From Bombyx mori (taxonomy: Eukaryota > Arthropoda > Insecta > Lepidoptera > Bombycidae), in contig NC_085126.1 of the NCBI RefSeq assembly GCF_030269925.1, positions 6,512,501 to 6,576,500 on the forward strand: a DNA stretch of 64,000 bases, read 5' to 3'. Shown here piece by piece: positions 1 to 9,598 of the stretch. The notes under the pieces were generated by a model. It was not told the DNA's origin, did no database searches, and worked only from the letters and a program-made list of their open reading frames with translations. The position numbers were made by a program, and so were the translations under genes. Every line of letters starts with the position of its first letter. Positions within the stretch are counted from its first letter, which is position 1.

Positions 1-302
1 AACAGCTCTCTGTAATTTGGTTGGTCTTTGTATAGACTCGGCCGACGAAGGAGAGTTCTCGCGGGAGGCGTACCAGTACTCATATAGCGATTCCCTGGTC
101 ATCTCCTTCAGTTGATACCAACGCTTCTGCAGTAGCATCGGTGAGCACTGACAACCCCTGTAAAGGAACTATTAATTTTAGAAAATAGAATATACTGGTC
201 TATTTTACTGGTATACTCTTGTGTGTCCGCACAGTCAGATACCACCATACTGTCTATTTCTGGTATTATAAAAACAAGGAATGTTTATAAAATTGCGAAT
301 GT

Positions 303-475
303 ACTGGTGGTAGGTTCTATTGTGACCCCGCTCGAATAGGTACCACAATCCTGCTTATTTCTGCCACAAAGCAGACACACGTTACAGTTTGAACGATGAA
401 CAGTCCATCTGTTATAGAATAAAACTGAGACTGCGAACTAATGTCTCAAGATGGGTGGCTATTGACATACCACAT
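303..475 (+). repeat. Diverged Bm1-type SINE fragment
   Basis: This is an old, heavily mutated copy of the SINE body. It opens with actggtggtaggt and keeps the order of the family's landmarks (the 'ctgcttatttctgccac' block, then 'tctcaagatgggtggc') with many substitutions. It has no A-tail and is probably one of the oldest copies in the window. Confidence 0.55.
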
Positions 476-755
476 CGATAACGACTCTGTCCCCCTTCCG
501 TTGAAGGAGCTCATTAGTGTTAGGACCAGGCTTCGTAGGCGTTTTAACAGAAGGCCGTCATTAAGCTTACCTCGAGTTGTAGAGGGCGGTGGCCGCAGTC
601 CAGGCGCCGGCCAGACTGTCTCCGGACCTGTCCTCTATGTCAAACTTCGTAACCAGCTCGAAGAGATCAATCAACGGCTGACGATCCTGAGTTTGACATC
701 TCATACCATCCTGAAAGTTAGATATCACGAAGTTCTATACTTTTACTGGTGGTAG
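441..755 (+). other. Unrecognised 104-aa ORF partly made of SINE sequence
   Basis: The reading frame begins in the diverged SINE and ends in the next one, so its ends are not gene-like. The middle (about 480-710) is more GC-rich than its surroundings and encodes a basic, Arg-rich stretch (SVRTRLRRRFNRR) followed by a short helical LRNQLEEINQRLTIL segment. I recognise no family. It could be a remnant of a mobile-element protein or chance. Confidence 0.2.
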
Positions 756-990
756 GACCTCATGTGAGTCCGCACGGGTAGGTACCACCACCCTGCCTAT
801 TTCTGCCGTGAAGCAGTAATGCGTTTCGGCTTGAAGGGTGGGGCAGCCTTTGTAACTATACTGAGACTTTAGAACTTATATCTCAACGTGTGTGGCGTAT
901 TTGCGTTGTAAATGTCAATGGGCTCCAGTAACCACTTAACACCAGGTGGGCTGTGAGCTCGTCCACCCATCTAAGCAATAAAAAAAAAAA
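745..990 (+). repeat. Bm1-type SINE, 5'-truncated, with A-tail
   Basis: The copy runs from actggtggtaggacct to the family end ctaagcaataaaaaaaaaa. The tRNA-like head is missing. Read backwards, its A-tail end supplies the last 17 or so codons and the stop of the minus-strand ORF at 936-1733. Confidence 0.9.
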
Positions 991-1733
991 CGTAGGGTAT
1001 GTACAAATAGTTTCCAAAATTTTATTTTAGTATTGTACTTGATATTCAGCCAACTTACTTTTCCAATTAGATCTATTTTCTCATGGACGAGAGCAAAGTC
1101 AAATATAAACCAATCCATCTGGGACATTCGGTCCTTAGCAGATACATTTTCACTTTTATCATCTGCCGCATAAAGTGTCTTCAGCTTGTCCAGTACTAAA
1201 GTTTTCATGTGGTACCACCTGTTAATATTATTTAAGAAAAAAGTAGTTGTCGCTTCCAGAGAACCACTGGCAATAGCAAAGTTAGCAGCTTGGTATAATC
1301 TGTTGTTTCGCTCTCTTATATTACGTGCTTCTCTTGCAGCTGCTGCCTGTGCAGGAGTTCTGGATGCAGCAGTCCGCTGTCTGTACTCACGTTGTATTTG
1401 TGCCCTTGTTTTTGGAGCAGCAGTTATTGGTTCTGCAAATGGCGTCGCAGAGGTAGATCGAGCCAAGTTAGCAGCTTGGCGTAATCTGTTTTTGCGTTGC
1501 CTTTCGTTTTTTAATTTTCTTGCAGCAGCCGCCTGTTCAGGAGTTCTAGATGCTGCGATACGCTGTCTGTACTCACGTTGTTTTTGTGCTTTCGATTTTG
1601 AAGCAAAGATTATTGGCTGCGCGAATGGCGTTGCTAAAGTAGATGCTACAGCATCTTCAACCTCCATGGGTACACTCATAGAAGGTAGTGGCTCATTTGT
1701 GAAATCCTCTGGTTCGTCAGGTTGTTTTTCCAT
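936..1733 (-). CDS. Unrecognised repeat-containing 265-aa protein with SINE-derived C-terminus
   Basis: I do not recognise this protein. Residues 1-33 are acidic and proline-rich. They are followed by two tandem copies of a roughly 62-residue unit, at about residues 34-93 and 96-153. Each unit starts ATPFA-PI and contains REYRQR-AASRTP-QAAAAR, then an N-R-R-NRL-QAAN-A segment that is strongly basic and predicted helical. Residues 154-248 are non-repetitive, with WYHMKTLVLDKLKTLYAADD. The last 17 residues ([17 protein letters not shown]) are the antisense translation of the neighbouring SINE, so the present stop was acquired by insertion. The frame is a single ORF without visible introns. It could be a recent orphan gene, a mobile-element accessory ORF or a decaying gene. 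Confidence 0.4.
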   Translation of the reverse strand: MEKQPDEPEDFTNEPLPSMSVPMEVEDAVASTLATPFAQPIIFASKSKAQKQREYRQRIAASRTPEQAAAARKLKNERQRKNRLRQAANLARSTSATPFAEPITAAPKTRAQIQREYRQRTAASRTPAQAAAAREARNIRERNNRLYQAANFAIASGSLEATTTFFLNNINRWYHMKTLVLDKLKTLYAADDKSENVSAKDRMSQMDWFIFDFALVHEKIDLIGKVSWLNIKYNTKIKFWKLFVHTLRFFFYCLDGWTSSQPTWC

Positions 1734-1739
1734 TGTGCG

Positions 1740-2830
1740 ATCGTAAGCGGTTCTGCAAAATGAATCGTCGTTCGAAACAATTTAGAAAAATTCTCCCTAT
1801 AAAATTCTTCGTTCAGAAAATCATTTTAAATTTATAAAATACTTGAATAAAATTTATTGTTTAAATTTCTACTCGACTGTTAAAATTTAATTTTTGATTT
1901 TATTATTTTATATCAATAAATTTTGTATTTACTTCTTTCAGCAAGTAAACTGAATAAAGTTGTTGTTCAATTAGTTACTTAATTATGTTTGCAAATTTAA
2001 TTGTAATTTGTTGTAAAAAAGTAATAATTTTAAATAAACAATTTATTATAAGAATAAACTGTGATGAAATTATTGTTCATAAATCTTAAATTTAAAATTT
2101 GGAAACATCATTAAAAATTTTGTAACTCTAGCTTTTAAAAAGCCCGCCTTAATGTGTTTATTGAGAAAATTGTTCCCTTTGACGGCTGGCTGGTCCAACC
2201 TGTCATTTCAGATACGTTGTTATTATATGTGGAAGATTTAACATTTATTTTAATTTTTTGAAATCATAGCTACGCTCGATAATTATTTCGATCGAATAGT
2301 AAAGCAATTGATTTTTTACTCATCGTGAAATAGTTCTGTTAACTTACTGTTATAGTTTTATCAATTATACATAACCTACAATCGCTGCACTAGCGGACCG
2401 ATGCTATTTATTTTAATGATGAAAGCACGAATATTCGACAATATATTTAATATCGAAAGAATCATTACCTTTACCGCCGCAATTATCGTTGCTATAAACA
2501 ATTAACACCACATTCACTTTTTCACTGAGCGAGTAATCACTACGTTATATTCATACTTGACGAAAACATGTAAATGTATTAGTGTATAGCAGCTTAGCAG
2601 CTGTCCACGCGGATGCATCGCTCACTCAAGTAGGAGAGAGAGAGAGAGAGACAGATGTCGAACGCTACCGAACGCGCAGGCCGATTGTGCCTCTTTGTCG
2701 CTCGTTGCGCGCTCGCACTTCAAGCCTTAAATGGAACGCCTCAGAGCGAGGTAACGCCGCATGAGTCATGTTTTTTCGTGCGTGCAGCCGGCCCCATCGA
2801 ATTAAAAGACGTTGTCACGTCAAAAGAAAA
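1740..2830. other. AT-rich spacer with a short GA tract and GC-richer island
   Basis: I see no gene in this stretch. It is mostly AT-rich. A (GA)n tract lies at about 2635-2651, followed by an unusually GC-rich 100 bp (about 2655-2760). That patch yields short ORFs in two frames, but neither has splice sites or recognisable motifs. Confidence 0.5.
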
Positions 2831-2832
2831 CA

Positions 2833-3109
2833 TGAGTCGTCTATTATCAAAGGCGGCAATCTGTGCATTTGGACCAAAAAAAATTATTGATATGTCAATA
2901 CAGATTTATTTGAATATAATCGTCTCCTTCAAAGAATACGGTTCAAAACCTGCATTAAATAAAGGTTACTATTTAACCTGTTATTTATTTAAGATGTCGT
3001 TCCGAAGAGTTTTGTGACTGCCAATGGAATACAAAGTCAATAATTCGTTTTTCTGATTTACCAATCATTGGCAAAAGTCAGATTGCCGCCTTTGATAATA
3101 GTCGACTCA
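2833..3109. mobile_element. MITE with TGAGTCG termini, copy 1
   Basis: The element is bounded by inverted repeats of about 40 bp that start TGAGTCGtCTATTATCAAA and end with the complement TTTGATAATAGTCGACTCA. A second copy lies at 15741-16000 and matches it along the whole internal sequence. There is no coding capacity. The second copy is flanked by TATA/TA, which suggests a TA-targeting family. Confidence 0.75.
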
Positions 3110-3529
3110 CATATACTTAAACAGCAGTGAAAATAAGTGTCATAAGAAGAAGTGAAAAAATATCGGTCGATTTGTGAAGTAAAACAAAATAACAAAACTG
3201 TGACTTCGATTTAAAATTCTAAAACATCCACGTAACTAATTCTAATTTATAAAGTGTGTTAGATAGTATATTATTTCGTAACTGCTTGCACTCTGCGATT
3301 TAAAGATTGGACTTTGCTACCAAGAACTTTAAATTATATCATTTAGATGAACGATGATGAGTAAAAGTGGAAGCATGACTTCCTAGTGGTGGTTGGGGTA
3401 GGCCGGTAGGCCTGTCCTCCACTGCAGGCTCCGGATTTTCTTTCTTCTCTCGTCCATTAAACTTCTTTCCTTCCGTCGTCTTTGCTGATATTGGTTCAAT
3501 GATTCAATGACCCACAACTACTGTAGGTA
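3110..3529. other. Spacer without recognisable features
   Basis: This is mixed AT-rich sequence between two transposable elements. A GC-richer patch at about 3390-3430 shows no open frame that I can interpret. Confidence 0.4.
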
Positions 3530-5072
3530 CCGTAAAATGGGGCGATTAGGGATTGAGAGGCGAATCGGGAAAAAACCGGGAAAATCTTTCGACGCTCAAT
3601 ATTAGTTTTATATGCGTTCCAAAATCTTCCGTTTTTCTAGTTTAATAGTTGAATGTTGAAAGTTCACAAAACAACTCTGAATATGCATGATAATAGCTGC
3701 TAACTTATAAAAAATCGCGTTTCAAATTAACTTTCTGTGGTGGTAATTATTTTAGTGCTAGAAACTTTGCTCTCTTTTATTTATTTGATAATAATAGAAG
3801 ACGACTGTGATTTATAAACGTTATTTAGTGTTTGAACCATCATATATATTAAGGTAAGTCTCAGTTATTATTGGTTTTAATGTATTTGATAAAATAAAAA
3901 TACATGTAAAATCTGTTGTTTTTGGGGATATTGGGGACGTCTTAAGTACAAATAACAACGAAGAAGAGGTCAATTGGGATGAAAATACGTGAAATGGAAA
4001 CGACCTAAGTATAAATAGGTACAGGTTTGTAGGGTTGTCTAATTAGTTATAACAATATTTTTTAAATTTGTTGGTAAAAATCTTGTTTATTCATGATGTT
4101 TTTGTCTAGAACTTTTATTCAAAATTATCAATGTGTTATTTTATTGTTTGGTAAATATTTATATGATCAGTTACGTATTGTTTTCTATTTTTAAATATAC
4201 CTCGCATGTACGTATCAAAGAGTGCAAAGCCTTATAAGAGATATGATCCCTTAATATTAAAAACAGCAATAGAAGCCTATGAAATTGGGAATAAGTCTTT
4301 AGTTGAAATAGCTAAGCAATTTAATATAAGTAAGTCGATTTTGCACAGACATGTAATAAGAACAATGAAATCTCAATGTGGACAAAAATGTCTAAGTAAT
4401 ACATAATAAAATATTTGTTCAGAGTGGGGGTATTCATCTGATTAATCCATGGAATAACCGACACACCTAATCTCTTAACCCAGATAAAAATATCAGCCCC
4501 TAAGTACTTACCAAGAACGAAGAAATATAAACCGTTTATAAGAAAGCCCACTCGTTCGAATTTAGGTGCTTACTCTCCTTTGGGACTACAATAATGTCCA
4601 CGGTAGCGTGGTCTCCGTCAATGTTCATTCGGAGTTGTCCGATTGCGCTGAACTAATTTTAAGTGATGAAATAGATGTTTTTATTAATTGTCTCACAACT
4701 TACAGGACAAATCTGTCGCGGATCATTTCCCAAGTAAATATAAATTAATCATAAGTAAATAAATGTAATCAAGTTGATGATCACTTTGTTGGTGCAACTA
4801 AATAAATAAATAAATTAAAACCAAGTAGTGCCAACCCTAGCAAATTTCTCATTTCGTCCCAATTAACCGCAATTTCCGGGTAAATAGGGATTACACCTAT
4901 TTTTGCTTTTTTTGCCTAAACTGGAATGCTAGTTGCATAGTTTTAAATTGGACAACAAAGATGCCCCCAAGACTCAATCATTTTGATCCTGATATAGCAT
5001 TATATACATCAACAACTACCTTAAAATTGGTCATAAAGTTGGAATTTGTCCCTAATCGCCCCATTTTACCGG
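3530..5072 (+). mobile_element. Pogo-like (Tc1/mariner superfamily) DNA transposon, degenerate
   Basis: A 1543-bp unit is bounded by near-perfect inverted repeats of about 23 bp (left CCGTAAAATGGGGCGATTAG, right its complement with one extra G). It is flanked by the dinucleotide TA on both sides (3528-3529 and 5073-5074). Inside, only the DNA-binding part of a transposase is left (4206-4406), and the catalytic region is gone. TA duplication plus a psq/CENP-B-type helix-turn-helix is typical of pogo-like elements. Confidence 0.75.
4206..4406 (+). pseudogene. Pogo-like transposase N-terminal helix-turn-helix remnant
   Basis: The 66-aa ORF has the pattern of a psq/CENP-B N-terminal HTH: KRYDPLILKTAIEAYEIGN, then SLVEIAKQFNISKSILHRHV, then a stop. 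In intact relatives this domain binds the transposon ends and is followed by a DDE catalytic domain. None is detectable downstream before the right inverted repeat at 5072, so the protein is truncated. It may still bind DNA if expressed, but nothing here shows expression. Confidence 0.6.
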
Positions 5073-5305
5073 TACTTAGAGTAAGAATAAATTATTGAAT
5101 GGTATTGCGATGATGTGCAGGCAGGTACGGTAAGTTTGGATTGGCCATGACACTGGTGATGTTGATGTGAATAGTAGTGATAATGAAAACAATAATAAGT
5201 TAGTTTTTAAGTTATATTCGACAGGATTTAAAATAATGATAAGAATTGATTGATTAATTGAATTCATCTTTTTTTCAACATACGCAGAATTGCGATATGG
5301 GATAT

Positions 5306-5408
5306 TTTTTATTTCTCTTGTAGGCAGCGAGGATATGACCCACCTGGTGGTGAGTGGTTACCGTCGCCCATGGACTTTAGCAATGCCAGGGGCAAAGCCA
5401 AGCCGCTG
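5306..5408 (-). repeat. Non-LTR 3'-tail repeat (type T)
   Basis: This is a 100-bp copy of the 'gtaggcagcggcttggctct' repeat in reverse orientation. Other copies are at 18146, 22407, 28061, 38995, 43290, 59281 and 63554. At 59281 the repeat is attached to a reverse-transcriptase C-terminus, which identifies it as the 3' end of a non-LTR retrotransposon. Confidence 0.75.
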
Positions 5409-6028
5409 CCTACCGTTAAATTACCTTCTTCATTCAAGCGCTTCCGCCACCTTGCTTTTCCTGTCCTTCTTTTTTCCCTTTATTACCGTTTTCTTTCACT
5501 CACATCTTAACGTTTTACTGAAACATTTCATCTCATAACGTTTAATGCCAATTTATTAAATTTCAAATAAATCAACTTCATTCTATTCCGCTTTTCATTT
5601 TGAAAATGACAAAGAAGCTATTTCCTTTCATTACAAAACATACACAAAAAGTAAAAAGAAACAAAATCTGGCTTGCAACATAAGCCAATTTCATCCCACT
5701 TCATTAATGTCTCAAATTAATCATCTTCATTTCATTTCACTCCTTAATATCATTTTTCATAAAAATAAGAATCTAAATTAAAATAAAACATGACTTAAAG
5801 GTCTTAGTTACCAGGTCATAAAATCCCTTAAAAAATACCTCAAATTTAAACTTGCTACAAAGAATAAAAATATAACCAAATAGAACATGGATCTAAATCA
5901 AATATATTAAGTGTATAATCTATGGATCTAAACGTTACCGGTGAAGACTGGCTAGTAAATTGAGTGTTTCATGTGGATAGTTAAAAGGAAAAGTATATCA
6001 TTGGGTACTTCTACTAAGTTAACATAAA
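5409..6028. other. AT-rich upstream region of FARS2
   Basis: There is no gene. A pyrimidine-rich stretch at about 5420-5530 is followed by plain AT-rich DNA up to the FARS2 start codon. I could not pick a promoter motif with confidence. Confidence 0.4.
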
Positions 6029-8792
6029 ATGACCAAACTACTATTTCGAACGAACCGGGCGATCGCCATACAGGTTTTGTCTCGATACAAGTCAAATGCT
6101 GCCCCGCTAACACTAACAACAGTGAGAATAAGAGATAAAGATCATATTACAGACGAATACACGAACGTAACTCCTAAAATACTATCTTATTTGGGTCGCA
6201 ATCTACATCTTCAAAAAGGAAATCCTTTATCAATCGTGCGACAGCGAATCGTGGAATATTTTTATCGCAGGTTTACTCACAGAGGTAAACCGACATTCAG
6301 TGTATACGACAACTTATTGCCCGTAGTCAGTACAAAACAGAACTTTGATGACCTTCTAATACCGAATGATCACCCAAGTAGATTGAAGTCAGATTGCTAT
6401 TACATAAACAGAGATACTTTATTGCGAGCACATATGACTGCACATCAAACCGAACTATTAAGATCTGGCTTAGATAATTTTTTGATGATCGGCGATGTGT
6501 ACAGGAGAGATGAAATTGACTCTACACATTTTCCAATTTTCCATCAGGTTAGTGTTCCTAGAAAGTAATATATGCAAAAAAACAGTCCTAAAATTCCAGC
6601 ACTCCATTGAAAAATCATCAATTTAATTAAAAACTAGCTAATCTCATTGGTGGTGTTCCAGTGAGGTGCAGTTAACAAAGCAAATTCTTATCCTTTGCTT
6701 GGGAAATTAAAAATGTTAAAGTACTTTTTTTTTATTGCTTTGGTGGGTGGACGAATTCATGGCCCACCTGGTATTAAGCGGTTACCGGAGCCCGACATCT
6801 ACAACCTAAATGCCTCCACCTACCTTGAGATATAAGTTCTAAGATCTCAGTATAGTTACAACGGCTGCCCCACCCTTCAAACCAAAACGCATTACTGATT
6901 CACGGCAGGTAGAACAATGTCAGGAGAACAATGCTAATCTCTGAAATCGTTGAATATATTGGAATTATAGATTTATAATTTAGTTTAATCACCACACCAT
7001 GTGAACATGTGTGGCATTTTAATAGATATTTCATGCTTATGTCTCAAAGTTGAAACATTGGCTGATTGGACAGTAACATGACAATATTTTTCTTACCTGG
7101 TGTATATGTCATAAATGTGAATTTCTGTTTACTATAGGTAGATGCAGTGAGATCACAGCGAAAAGAGGAGTTGTTTTGTGATAAACCAGATCTAGAAATT
7201 TTTGAGCCAGAATTTGATTCAAGTAATCCTAATGCATTAAAAAATTCCATAATGGATCCAATGAAACAAAGTTGCCATACGCTGGAAGCCACAAAGTTAA
7301 TGGAATCACAATTAAAAAATCATCTTATAGGTCTATGCAAGGCTTTATTCGGGGAAAATATTAAGCACAGATGGGTGGAAGCTTATTTTCCATTCACTCA
7401 TCCATCATGGGAGCTGGAAATATATTATGAAAATAAATGGTTGGAGGTACTTGGCTGTGGTATAGTGAGGAATGAAATATTGGCCAATATTGGTCCAAAT
7501 AATTCAATTGCATACGCTTTTGGTTTAGGATTAGAAAGACTTGCTATGGCTATGTACAAAATACCAGATATAAGGCTGATGTGGAGTACAGATTCAGGAT
7601 TTTTGAATCAATTTCAAATTGAAAATATCAACGCTAATATTACATATAAGCCAGTATCTGTGTACCCTCAGTGTACGAATGATATCTCATTTTGGCTACC
7701 GGAAACTCTTACAGTTGACACATTTACAAATAATGATTTTTATGATCTAGTCCGGGATGTTGGAGGTGACATAATTGAACAGGTAAATATATTTTTCAAA
7801 CTATTAATGAACATAAAATGTGTATTTCAAATAATTCACCTAACTTGGAGAAATTGCTGATGATATTATTCTTCGAATTCTTGGACTGCTATTAAGTAAT
7901 TATATATGATTGAAACCCATTTATTTATTTATTTAATCATTTATATGAAATAAGAAAATCATAAAAGGTCTCGGTATCTTACAACTGTATACCTTAATTA
8001 TTTATATTACTACATGTGTTTATCAGATATTTATTTTATTGTCTGTTCAAATTTATTAGTAACTTAAATGAATAAATTCATGTTAACTTGAGACTTCAAC
8101 TTTCATGTATCAAGTGGGGTAGTGGTATGGTGTTATGACCTCTATATGCTCAGGTATAGCTGTGACTATGAGAGTTCTTCTGACCAGATATCCTCCACAT
8201 AGCAACAAAAAAGGTGCGTGTACTTATGTACGCGCGTAAGAAGTTATACTTTATTTTTATTAAATTTATTTCTTTTTTTTTAAATTAAATTTTAATCAAT
8301 TTGAAAAAAAATGGATTAAACAACATCCTCAAACACGCATGTTGGACATCCCTTTTCTTGACATCGTATAAATTCGGTAATTCTCGGTCCGGTTCGGAAA
8401 GTTCACCTGCGGCTATATTCAGACTCGCCAAGTTACATAGGTCGTATTGTAATGAGCGATTTAGTGGGCAACTTCATTCTGTTAATTTTGTGTCACGGTG
8501 CGCGCGCATCGCATAATTTCACTCATCAATTTTTCATAACGCGCCTAAAGAAGTATAACTTCAAAAAAAATACACACACACATTGAAGACAACATTATTT
8601 TTTTGTTTAAATTTTGTGTTGCAGGTGAAATTAAAGGACAAGTTTATACATCCGAAGACCAAGAAGCATAGTCTTTGTTACAGCATTGTGTATAGACATC
8701 TAGAACGTACTCTTACACAAGCTGAGGTAAACAAAATTCATAAACAAATAGAAAATGCAGTGGTCAAAAATTATAATGTAGTCATAAGATAG
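6029..8792 (+). CDS. FARS2: Mitochondrial phenylalanine--tRNA ligase (PheRS), complete
   Basis: This class II enzyme charges mitochondrial tRNA-Phe with phenylalanine, in the matrix, as a monomer. There are three exons: 6029-6547, 7138-7782 and 8625-8792, all GT-AG and all phase 0, giving 443 aa, close to the usual size of the family. The N-terminus (MTKLLFRTNRAIAIQVLSRY) is basic with no acids, fitting a mitochondrial presequence. Motif 2 is visible at about residues 155-173 (GDVYRRDEIDSTHFPIFHQ). Motif 3 is at about 302-313 (GLGLERLAMAMY). The C-terminal FDX-ACB tRNA-binding domain starts near DLVRDVGGDIIEQ and includes DKFIHPKTKKHS and YRHLERTLTQ, conserved in this family. Intron 1 carries a SINE. 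No break or missing key residue was found. The nearest AATAAA signals after the stop are at about 9070 and 9229. Confidence 0.95.
6725..6914 (-). repeat. Bm1-type SINE, 3' half, in FARS2 intron 1
   Basis: A poly-T start followed by ttgctttggtgggtggacg and the reversed SINE body marks an antisense copy. It ends near ggcaggtagaac, inside the family's central block. It lies wholly within the intron, in opposite orientation to the gene. Confidence 0.85.
7783..8624. other. FARS2 intron 2 with an unclassified GC-richer segment
   Basis: The intron is AT-rich except for about 8340-8545, which reaches GC-rich patches such as cacggtgcgcgcgcatcgc. The motif gaagttatactt at about 8230-8250 recurs inverted at about 8550-8565, hinting at a small mobile element. 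I could not establish clear terminal repeats or a target duplication. Confidence 0.3.
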
Positions 8793-9598
8793 TAAAAAAT
8801 TTAAAAAGTGTTTATTGTTTTCATTTTTTATTCACAAATAATGTTTAACTTTCCTGTTTTTAATCCTGTTAAATTTATCTACCTTAAAATATAATGTTAC
8901 TTTGAATATTCCAGCACTGAACTTTGTAATTTTTTACATTTGTCCAGAGAAGTTTTCTGTCATAGCATAAACAAATAGATTAATAATCAGTGAACGTGTA
9001 AAAAACTCAATATAAAAGACAGATTAGAAAAAAAAAATACGCATAATATTATTAGTTCTAAGAGACCATAAATAAAGGTCTATGTGTGTATTTAAATTAT
9101 TGCTATTGTTGCCACTTTTTTTAATTTACAGTTTGTTAAAGTAGTTTATAAATGATGATATATTTTGATATCAGTGTACCAGTTACCTATTTTAGAAGTC
9201 TTGGTCTGGCATGGTAATTTTAGTGTTTTAATAATAAAGTAAAAAATATTGTATTTGTCATTTTACTTTGATGTTATTTTGTAATCCATCTTTTTATTTC
9301 CATTTAATTCACATATCGTATGAAAGTCATTGGGTTTGACCTTTTATTGTTATTAGCTTGGATTGACTATGTTCCTTTTGCCTACTCAATAGGACAAATA
9401 AAAAACATTATGTATACAGATTATAGTACAAGATTCATAGATTAACTAATAATTCTTATTTTTTTAATTTAAATTATTTACATAACCTCAAAGAATATGT
9501 ACTACTAATTGAGACTTGCAGAATTAAGTACAAATCATAACATTATTTTCGATGCAGTTCCTGAATTAACTGTGGCTTACAATATTTCGTTAAAAACG
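8793..9598. other. FARS2 3' flank and EndoG upstream region
   Basis: AT-rich sequence between two same-strand genes. Candidate polyadenylation signals (AATAAA) occur at about 9070 and 9229. An open frame extends upstream of the EndoG ATG to 9509 but contains no earlier ATG. Confidence 0.4.

Noticed and set aside
1186..1746. 186-aa plus-strand ORF
   Set aside because: It is the antisense of the minus-strand repeat protein. Its Ala/Leu-rich composition comes from the complementary repeats.
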